From positions 1 to 12,580 of the forward strand of contig CAZFXN010000064.1 in NCBI GenBank assembly GCA_964523015.1: DNA of 12,580 bases. Direction: 5' to 3'. Of the stretch, positions 5,578-11,146 are shown piece after piece (the stretch's first letter is position 1; the number at the start of each line of letters is the position of its first letter). The position numbers were made by a program, and so were the translations under genes. The notes beneath the pieces are model-generated. The model was not told the origin of the DNA. It was given only the letters and a program-made list of their open reading frames with translations, and made no database searches. This DNA is from JAWXBT01 sp964523015 (GTDB lineage: Bacteria > Bdellovibrionota_C > UBA2361 > J135).

Positions 5578-6735
5578 ATGATTAAGAGACTACTTCTTAC
5601 TATAGTACCCATCCTCCTGTTGCCACCTATCCTAATGGCTGAGACTGATCCGCCTGCAACTATAAAGATAGGGGTTATCTCATCCTTAGACCCTATAGGT
5701 GGGGTCTGGTCTAATAGTGCCAATATCGGCCTTAGAAGGGCAGCTGAAGAGATAAACCAAAGTGGTGGTATAAATGGCAAAAAAGTAGAGCTTGTTTTTG
5801 AGGACGACCGGTTTGAACCCAAAAACGCTATTACCGCTTATCACAAGCTAACCAAGATTGATAAAGTTAAGATTATCTTTGGACCTCAGTTTGAGCAGAC
5901 TCTAACCCCTATAATTCCGTTAGCTGCTCGTGATGGAACACTTATTATTACTACAATTGCCTCAACCCCAAATAGTAAGAGTAAATACCCCTGGGTGGTC
6001 CATAGTGTACCCCCTGATAAACAGGCGGCTAAATGTTTGGCCGACACGATTAATTCAGACCAGAGGTCAAAGACTTTATTTCTAATCCCTGAGGAATCCT
6101 ACAGTCAGACTTTCGCTAAGCATGTTCAAAAAAATCTTAATCAGAAAACTCCGAAGATCGTCAACTATATCTCTAAAGGTGTTGATTATAACGCGCTTCT
6201 TTTGAAAGTTAAAAAGTATAAGCCTGACTCATTAGTATTTTTCTTTGTAACAGCAGATGCTGCGATTGAGGCCTACCGTAAATTAAAAGCATTAAATATC
6301 GATCTGCCGATCTATTCAAATGAGGTAATTCACACCTCTGATAATTTTTTTAAAGAAGTAGGGGAGATCGCCAAAGGAACAACTTACTGCATTGTTCCAT
6401 GGAGTACTAAGGACCACAAAATTGCCGCATTTCTTGATACATTAGATGAGAAAGCTGAGTTGCCATTTTATACATTGATTGCCTACGATACTCTTAGATG
6501 GCTCTCTTTGATTATGAGAACACACGGTGAAAATACAAAAGAGATTAAGGATGCAATCTTTGAATTAGATTACCCTGGGATTTTTACTCGGTATTCTTTT
6601 GATCAATATGGAGATCTAACCTATCTTGATTTTGCCGCACATGAAATTTATGAGAAGGGACGTAGGAAAAGAAAAATTAATAAAGATAATTCTACTGAAT
6701 CCAATAAGGTTCTAAGTTTTTATAAATTATTTTGA
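5578..6735 (+). CDS. Periplasmic branched-chain-amino-acid-type binding protein (Peripla_BP_6)
   Basis: A 385-residue protein with signal peptide MIKRLLLTIVPILLLPPILMA cut before ETDPPA. The first lobe is classic for the Leu/Ile/Val-binding (LivJ/LivK, Peripla_BP_6) family: IKIGVISSLDPIGGVWSNS at about 29-47, a helix with AAEEINQSGGINGKKVELVFEDD, then KIIFGPQFEQTLTPIIPLAA and the IITTIAS strand. The second lobe shows KTLFLIPEESYSQTFAKHVQK and the YKPDSLVFFFVTADAAIEAYRKLKAL unit. Such proteins deliver amino acids, amides or aromatic acids to an ABC importer, or act as ligand sensors. No permease or ATPase gene is next to it, so it is an orphan and may serve a sensor or a distant transporter. 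A basic tail (GRRKRKINK, after residue 360) is unusual. The ribosome site (AGGGTCGG) is modest; a poor TTGATT/GATAAA promoter pair sits at 5532-5559. Confidence 0.88.
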   Translation: MIKRLLLTIVPILLLPPILMAETDPPATIKIGVISSLDPIGGVWSNSANIGLRRAAEEINQSGGINGKKVELVFEDDRFEPKNAITAYHKLTKIDKVKIIFGPQFEQTLTPIIPLAARDGTLIITTIASTPNSKSKYPWVVHSVPPDKQAAKCLADTINSDQRSKTLFLIPEESYSQTFAKHVQKNLNQKTPKIVNYISKGVDYNALLLKVKKYKPDSLVFFFVTADAAIEAYRKLKALNIDLPIYSNEVIHTSDNFFKEVGEIAKGTTYCIVPWSTKDHKIAAFLDTLDEKAELPFYTLIAYDTLRWLSLIMRTHGENTKEIKDAIFELDYPGIFTRYSFDQYGDLTYLDFAAHEIYEKGRRKRKINKDNSTESNKVLSFYKLF

Positions 6736-6752
6736 ATCAAAGATCAGCCTCT

Positions 6753-6819
6753 TATGATTCTACTACTATGATTTTACTGCTATGATTCTATTACACTGCT
6801 ATGATTCTACTACACTGCG
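6753..6819 (+). repeat. Fourfold imperfect tandem repeat of the start region of the nucleosidase gene
   Basis: TATGATTCTACTAC, TATGATTTTACTGC, TATGATTCTATTACACTGC and TATGATTCTACTACACTGC follow each other directly (ATGs at 6754, 6768, 6782 and 6801; periods 14, 14 and 19). The last copy is the start of the real gene. The first two copies each encode MILLL and a stop, and each TGA overlaps the next ATG (ATGA), so ribosomes could pass from one to the next. The third runs 16 codons and ends inside the gene. This looks like replication slippage that duplicated the gene's own start. Confidence 0.75.
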
Positions 6820-7634
6820 CCTTACACTGTGAAGCAAAAAAACTTATAGAGCATTACAATCTAAAGCTCTTAAGAGAGATCGATCGCTTTAACGTGTTTT
6901 TTAGTGATACCCATCTTTTAGTAATCGGTGGAATTGGAACTATTAATACTGCTATTGCGATCTCATTTATCTCAGCAAAGTTTCCTAAGATTTCTCACTA
7001 TTTTAATGTCGGCATTTGTGGTGCTACCCCTAAAACCAAAATAGGTGAGATTGTTGTTCCGTATAAGATTATCGATCTAACCTCAAACAAAACATTTTAT
7101 CCAGAACCTCTAATCAAACATTCTTACATTGAGGGAGTATTGGGTACTGCCTTAAGGCCGGTTAACGAGGCTCAAGATGGAATGGATTTTTACGATATGG
7201 AAGGGTCTGCTTTTTTTGAAGCCGCTTTAAAATTTCAAGATACATCTAGGGTGTACTCTGTAAAGATTGTCTCTGACAATCTCGATATTAATGAAAAAAT
7301 AAACAGTGAAAAAATAGATAAAGCAACCGTAGATACTTTATTTAAAACAAATCTTACTAAAATTACAGATTTTATAGATTCTATCGTTTCTATGACAGAT
7401 GCTGAGAGTGTTGATAAGAACTTATTAGATGATAAAGAAATTAGTACTCTTACTGATTTTTTTATCGATAAAAGATTCACTGTAACACAGAGAAATTTAC
7501 TAATTGAGAAAGCAAAAGGTTTTAAAGTGCGTGGTGGAGATATATTAGATGCCATTAAGGATAATTCGTTAATCATTAACAAGATGGATAGAAATGATCT
7601 CTTTAGAGAAGTCGAAAAAACACTCTCGACTTAA
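6801..7634 (+). CDS. Nucleosidase/phosphorylase of the MTA/SAH nucleosidase (PNP_UDP_1) superfamily, with C-terminal extension
   Basis: Residues 1-195 form a compact nucleoside-phosphorylase-like domain. CALHCEAKKL at the start matches the 'A-x-x-x-E-a' strand-helix; VIGGIGTINTAIAI (41-54) the glycine-rich phosphate/ribose loop; NVGICGA (69-75) the core strand; IGEIVVPYKIIDL (81-93) the 'G-d-i-v' segment; DMEGSAFFEAA (132-142) the Met-Glu pair that holds the ribose; KIVSDNLD (155-162) the catalytic Asp (159) motif. In this group MTA/SAH nucleosidases split methylthioadenosine, S-adenosylhomocysteine and 5'-deoxyadenosine to adenine and the sugar. The substrate here is not proven. The last 80 residues (about 195-277) are extra, charged and helical, with no match I know. 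The start sits in the tandem repeat; no strong SD. It overlaps the radical-SAM gene by 41 bases, so the two are coupled. Confidence 0.8.
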   Translation: MILLHCALHCEAKKLIEHYNLKLLREIDRFNVFFSDTHLLVIGGIGTINTAIAISFISAKFPKISHYFNVGICGATPKTKIGEIVVPYKIIDLTSNKTFYPEPLIKHSYIEGVLGTALRPVNEAQDGMDFYDMEGSAFFEAALKFQDTSRVYSVKIVSDNLDINEKINSEKIDKATVDTLFKTNLTKITDFIDSIVSMTDAESVDKNLLDDKEISTLTDFFIDKRFTVTQRNLLIEKAKGFKVRGGDILDAIKDNSLIINKMDRNDLFREVEKTLST

Positions 7635-8631
7635 TAAGTTTTCTTATATTTATATTGAAAAGGAAGCACTTCTATATCCTTTGACTGCCGAGATCCTCAC
7701 TCGTTTTCCAAAATCAAAGATCATAGAGATAGATCGTTATCAGGAGATCTTTAACCGGAGTAAACAAAACTGGAGAGAATCAAAAGAGGTTCAAAAATTA
7801 ATTTTAGCTGTTAAAAAAGATAAGTTTTTGCATACCAAAAGTGACGTTATTCAAGGTGGTGCAAATGATCGTTTCTTTTACACAACTCCAATATTAAACT
7901 GTACCTTTGATTGTGATTACTGTTTTCTACAAGGCATGTATAATTCACCACACGCTGTAATTTTTGTTAATGTGGAGGATTTCTTTTTAGCTGCAACAGC
8001 GGAGCTTAAAAATGGACCTATGATTTTAAGTCCTTCATATGAGACTGATCTTTTAGGGTTTGAGGGAATAGCGCCAATAACAAGAGAGTGGCTAGGATTT
8101 GCTAAAGAGCATCCTAATCTTTCACTTGAGATTAGAACTAAGTCGAGTGCTTATCGGTCAATTGATGATATTAAACCGATACCGAATGTGATTCTAGCTT
8201 GGACAATCTCGCCTGATGATATTGCTAAAAAATATGAGAAAGGTACTTCATCAACTAAAGCACGTATCGAGGCACTAAATGCTGCATTGCATGACGGCTG
8301 GCAGGTTCGACTCTGTATTGATCCGATACTCGCTGTCCATAATTGGGAAGAGGTCTATGCCGAATTTTTTAAAGAATTATCTTCACAAATTCCGCTTACA
8401 AAGCTTTACGATATATGGGTCGGTACCTTTAGAATGAATGAAAGTTTCCTTAAAAAGATACAGAATTCCCGTTCAGATTCCGATATTCTGTATTATCCAT
8501 TTACAAAGGATAAACGGGAGCCAAACGTGGCTATGTATCCGCATGAAGTAAGATCAAAAGCTATAAAGTTAGCTCATGATATCTTTTTGGATAGTGGAGT
8601 TTTAAAAGATAAAATCGTAGGGTGGGAGTAG
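7594..8631 (+). CDS. Radical-SAM protein of the spore photoproduct lyase family, atypical
   Basis: A 345-residue protein. The N-terminus (FSYIYIEKEALLYPLTAEILTRF..., then a Tyr-x-x-Ile-Phe-Asn-Arg segment) has the layout of spore photoproduct lyase (SPL), followed by the FeS motif CTFDCDYC (C103, C107, C110) of CX3CX2C form, as in SPL. SPSYETDLLGFEGI (146-159) aligns with the SPL stretch that carries the hydrogen-donor cysteine in Bacillus, but here the Cys is Tyr149; and the residue after C110 is Phe111 where true SPL has a relay Tyr, while Tyr109 is kept. There is no Cys between 111 and 240. Canonical SPL repairs the UV spore lesion in DNA and regenerates SAM; this one may act on another lesion or nucleotide, or consume SAM. 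The start ATG lies inside the nucleosidase gene; the next gene starts six bases after its stop. Family sure, reaction unsure. Confidence 0.87.
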   Translation: MISLEKSKKHSRLNKFSYIYIEKEALLYPLTAEILTRFPKSKIIEIDRYQEIFNRSKQNWRESKEVQKLILAVKKDKFLHTKSDVIQGGANDRFFYTTPILNCTFDCDYCFLQGMYNSPHAVIFVNVEDFFLAATAELKNGPMILSPSYETDLLGFEGIAPITREWLGFAKEHPNLSLEIRTKSSAYRSIDDIKPIPNVILAWTISPDDIAKKYEKGTSSTKARIEALNAALHDGWQVRLCIDPILAVHNWEEVYAEFFKELSSQIPLTKLYDIWVGTFRMNESFLKKIQNSRSDSDILYYPFTKDKREPNVAMYPHEVRSKAIKLAHDIFLDSGVLKDKIVGWE

Positions 8632-8637
8632 AGATCT

Positions 8638-8955
8638 ATGCAACCTGAAATTTCACTTAGTAATGACCAGAGACTAAAGCACCTAAAAGATGCTTTAACA
8701 GATGAGTTGGGAGACCTTAATTTTGCTGATTATCAACTTGATATTGGTTCCCTCTTAGTTGCCCTTCGCCCTGATAATAGCTGGGAGTTAAAACATTCTA
8801 GTACTGGTGAAACTTATTTGTATGCCGAGGATGGCACACCCATATACTCTCCTGATACTACATTTCCAAATGCAGATCGCTTTTTATCCTCATTAACTCC
8901 TGAGAACTTTATCTCGGGGGGCACAGCTCCGCGACCGATTGTTTATGGAAACTGA
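8638..8955 (+). CDS. Small hypothetical protein, third gene of the radical-SAM operon
   Basis: A 105-residue acidic protein with no cysteine, signal peptide or membrane segment. It starts six bases after the SPL-like gene, with GGGAG of that gene's end as ribosome site, so it is surely in the same operon. The front (about 1-30) looks helical (LSNDQRLKHLKDALTDELGDL), the middle looks like strands (SLLVALRPDNSWELKHSSTGETYLYAEDGTPIYS), and the end has a short amphipathic part (ADRFLSSLTPENF). I do not recognise a family. The conserved position suggests a small partner or substrate-binding subunit of the radical-SAM or nucleosidase protein. Confidence 0.7.
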   Translation: MQPEISLSNDQRLKHLKDALTDELGDLNFADYQLDIGSLLVALRPDNSWELKHSSTGETYLYAEDGTPIYSPDTTFPNADRFLSSLTPENFISGGTAPRPIVYGN

Positions 8956-9075
8956 GATATAACTAGTGTTTAATTGATTCTGAGCCTTAGTTTACCTAAG
9001 ATTTAAGGATCTGATATAGTGTCATTCTTGATCTTTGATCATTTACTCCTTTACTTTGGTTAGAAGATTCCTACC

Positions 9076-9131
9076 TGCATCCGTTTCAGTATCGATATTC
9101 TCATAGGTAATTAGGTACTGACCCGGATGCA
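9076..9131. promoter_or_regulatory. Large imperfect inverted repeat (16-base arms) upstream of the unknown gene at 9188
   Basis: Arms TGCATCCGTTTCAGTA (9076-9091) and TACTGACCCGGATGCA (9116-9131) pair at 14 of 16 positions around a 24-base loop. There is no T-run on either side, so it is not a normal terminator. It lies at the left edge of a higher-GC block, 57 bases before the gene's ATG, and could be a leader hairpin, a recombination site or a mobile-element end. Confidence 0.6.
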
Positions 9132-9187
9132 AGGCCACAGGAGGTTTTGTATCGCTTTACCGGAATTCCTCGGGAGGGGGGATCTCA

Positions 9188-9649
9188 ATGTCAAATTGGC
9201 TAGATGAGCTGTGTCAGGCAGCTCAAATCGATCCACAGAAGGCTCGACAGATGATCTCTGTCATGAATACTGAGCAAATCCGAAAGAATTTATTAGCGAG
9301 TGCGGACAGTTCTAAAGATCTGTTCGACACCTCACTACCAAATTTTGTTTCGGCCTGGTTTGTAGAGATACAACTCAAAGTGCCTGAGAAAATTGCCTTT
9401 CGGGGACTTTTCTTTGGCAGCGGTACAGAGATTGTGCGCTCCATTAGTGGGGTCACAAATGCTCTTTCTCGTCGATCTCAAACTCACTCAATCAATCGAT
9501 TGCGTATGCAACTCGAGGCTGCAACACATTGGGGAGGAGACCCTATGAGGCAAGATCTGCGGCGTCTTTTAGTGATTGCGGAGTTCTTGCTGAGACCGCC
9601 TGATAGAACTGAGTGCAAAGTCACTGCCGGTGCAGAGGATCACTCTTAA
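9188..9649 (+). CDS. Hypothetical protein in higher-GC block, 153 residues
   Basis: The start is set by a very strong ribosome site (GGAGGGGGG at 9173-9181, six bases before ATG). The product is helical and amphipathic: MSNWLDELCQAAQIDPQKARQMI at the start, a DLFDTSLPNFVSAWFVEIQLKVPEKIAF middle, an Arg/Ser-rich helix (ALSRRSQTHSINRLRMQLEAA) and a closing MRQDLRRLLVIAEFLLRPPD. No signal peptide, membrane span or known motif; I do not recognise it. Base composition is near 50 % GC in sampled lines against about 37 % in the genes to the left, which points to recent transfer. It is flanked by hairpins on both sides and faces the tyrosine recombinase gene, so it may be a cargo gene of that element. 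An intact frame and SD make it a credible gene. Confidence 0.65.
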   Translation: MSNWLDELCQAAQIDPQKARQMISVMNTEQIRKNLLASADSSKDLFDTSLPNFVSAWFVEIQLKVPEKIAFRGLFFGSGTEIVRSISGVTNALSRRSQTHSINRLRMQLEAATHWGGDPMRQDLRRLLVIAEFLLRPPDRTECKVTAGAEDHS

Positions 9650-9656
9650 GAGGAGG

Positions 9657-9687
9657 ATGTAAAGTAATCTGATCAGATGCTTTACAT
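9657..9687. repeat. Nested palindrome just after the unknown gene
   Basis: ATGTAAAG (9657-9664) and CTTTACAT (9680-9687) are perfect inverted copies, and between them lies the 12-base palindrome ATCTGATCAGAT (9667-9678), whose centre nearly coincides. It starts eight bases after the stop codon. It could be a protein-binding site or part of a recombination site; the stem is too AT-rich and lacks a T-run for a terminator. Confidence 0.5.
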
Positions 9688-9704
9688 GTTCTGAATAGCT
9701 TTGG

Positions 9705-9753
9705 CCCCCCTTTTCGTGATAGGCCAGCAATGGTTTAAGCACGAAGGGGGGGG
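9705..9753. repeat. Strong GC hairpin between convergent genes
   Basis: CCCCCCTTTTCGTG (9705-9718) pairs with CACGAAGGGGGGGG (9740-9753) over 14 pairs, two of them T-G, around a 21-base loop. It contains runs of six C and nine G. Neither strand carries a T-run after it, so termination would be unusual; it sits between the unknown gene and the recombinase gene, which read toward each other, so a bidirectional stop or an element end is possible. Confidence 0.55.
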
Positions 9754-9860
9754 GCTGCTCACGCGATTAAATCTCAAGATCTCCTCGCTATAAACAAATT
9801 TAGGTTTTATACAAAGGATAACCGTTGGCCTTGCATCGTATTGCTATTAGGAATGTAGAT

Positions 9861-10994
9861 TTACTTAAACGACAAGCCTTTCCCCGGATTCTCATCAACG
9901 CCGACGCGGCGTTTATCGTAAAGTTCCACCATCTGGATACTTGAGTGGCGGGAAAATTCCTGAACAAGGCGGTGCGGAATGCCGTCAGAGAGAAGTTTGG
10001 TAATCGAGGTGGCCCGGGCAGAGTGGGGGGTAACATTAAGTCCAGCACCAGCTTTTATGCAATATTGTTTAAATAGACGATAAAGTCCGTTATCTGAAAG
10101 TGGGTGAGGGGTTGCTTGGGTGCCTCCTCGACCTCTGTAACTAATAAATAAGTAATCCCCCTCAAGAGCACCTAATTTCATGCGAGACTCTTTAAGTGCG
10201 CTAACTGCATCGGATGCCCATGCAGGAAGCGCCTGATTGGCATCTTTTTTAGATTTTGTAGATCTAAGGTAGAGAAACGTTGTTTTGTTGGCGCTTGATT
10301 TAATATCGCCAAGACGAATGTTTATAACTTCGCTACGACGCAAACCGCCACCAAAAAGTGTAGCTAGTAAAGCTCGATCACGTAGACCTTTTGGAGTCGA
10401 TATGTCTGGGGAATTAATAATTTCATTTACTAATTCAAAGTCAATCATTTCAGTCGGGCGTTTTCGGCCGGCATCTTTGGCTGGTGGTGGCAGTTTATCA
10501 GGATCGAATGGATTAACAGTAATGCCAAGATTAGCACCGATCAACATTCTATAAATTCGTCTTAATGCGACTAGCTTTTTATAAATCGTTGCATTTGAAA
10601 GCGTGCTCTCTAGACCCTGACTTTTTGACTTAAACTTCTTAGGCTTGGTCTTATCGTTAGCTAGGTCACGTTGGTCACTAAATTTCACCTCCGAGCGCTT
10701 CATCCGTGGCATTTCGCCAGGTTGTCCAGAGAGCCAATTTTTGTAAGAAATTGCGTGTAGATCGTTCGCTGAAATAAGCAACTGGGCAGCTTTATCTGTG
10801 CCAGGTTCAGCACCAAGGAACTCTGACCATTCGTTAACGATCCCAAGGTAGGTTCGTTGTGTATTTGGAGATTTAAGAGAGAGAAAGGCAGAGACGCGAA
10901 GCCAGACGGCATTGCCTACGTTTGTATGCTGACCAGCATGACTACCGCCAAGGGGTTCTATGATTGCTGGCAGGATATCCGTTTCCTTTGCCAT
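9861..10994 (-). CDS. Tyrosine recombinase/integrase (XerC/D-like), complete
   Basis: A 377-residue site-specific recombinase that cuts and rejoins DNA through a 3'-phosphotyrosine. Residues about 35-155 are the SAM-like core-binding domain (SPNTQRTYLGIVNEWSEFLGA... then IYKKLVALRRIYRML), with a longer basic insert at 97-128 (RMKRSEVKF...KPKKFKSKSQG). The catalytic domain follows: GGGLRRSEVINI with Arg219 and Glu222, the beta-hairpin Lys in RSTKSKKD, HSAR with His324 and Arg327, and SRHSSIQMVELYDKR with His350 and nucleophile Tyr359 nine residues on. All active residues are present, so it should work. It is longer than XerC/D (about 300), as in integrases of mobile elements. Composition is higher in GC than its neighbours in parts. 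Starts at ATG 10992-10994 with a weak SD. The right-hand neighbour is exonuclease I, on the same strand; no tRNA gene or clear att repeat is seen near it. Confidence 0.9.
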   Translation of the reverse strand: MAKETDILPAIIEPLGGSHAGQHTNVGNAVWLRVSAFLSLKSPNTQRTYLGIVNEWSEFLGAEPGTDKAAQLLISANDLHAISYKNWLSGQPGEMPRMKRSEVKFSDQRDLANDKTKPKKFKSKSQGLESTLSNATIYKKLVALRRIYRMLIGANLGITVNPFDPDKLPPPAKDAGRKRPTEMIDFELVNEIINSPDISTPKGLRDRALLATLFGGGLRRSEVINIRLGDIKSSANKTTFLYLRSTKSKKDANQALPAWASDAVSALKESRMKLGALEGDYLFISYRGRGGTQATPHPLSDNGLYRLFKQYCIKAGAGLNVTPHSARATSITKLLSDGIPHRLVQEFSRHSSIQMVELYDKRRVGVDENPGKGLSFK

Positions 10995-11064
10995 ATTGGT
11001 ATCTCTAACCGATATTTATGCTGTTACTGGCTAACTAAGAGGTCTATAAATTACAATATAATAG

Positions 11065-11096
11065 ATCTTAGTTTTCTAGTTCTCGTGATCTAAGAT
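11065..11096. repeat. Inverted repeat between exonuclease and recombinase genes
   Basis: ATCTTAG (11065-11071) and CTAAGAT (11090-11096) are inverted copies 18 bases apart. Read leftward the second arm is followed by CTATTATATT, T-rich but not a run, so it could be a weak terminator for the exonuclease gene or an operator for the recombinase, whose promoter should lie here. Confidence 0.3.
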
Positions 11097-11146
11097 GGGG
11101 GGAATTTACAGGTTTGGCAAGATGGTATTTTCAATCAGAGACTTTG

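Noticed and set aside
8996..9042. Two coupled mini-frames on the minus strand (MIKDQE and MTLYQILKS) behind a perfect AAAGGAG site
   Set aside because: The SD is good, but the peptides are 6 and 9 residues, no gene follows on that strand, and nothing shows they are used.
9111..9203. Plus-strand open stretch with protein-like run YRFTGIPREGG after AGGAGG, overlapping the start of the gene at 9188
   Set aside because: It has no start codon at proper spacing, ends after some 18 residues and matches nothing I know; possibly a relic.
9705..9753. Calling the C/G hairpin a standard intrinsic terminator
   Set aside because: No T-run follows on either strand and the loop is 21 bases.
9800..10048. 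Alternative minus-strand frame at the 3' end of the recombinase
   Set aside because: It is out of frame with a complete recombinase whose catalytic motifs are all in the other frame.
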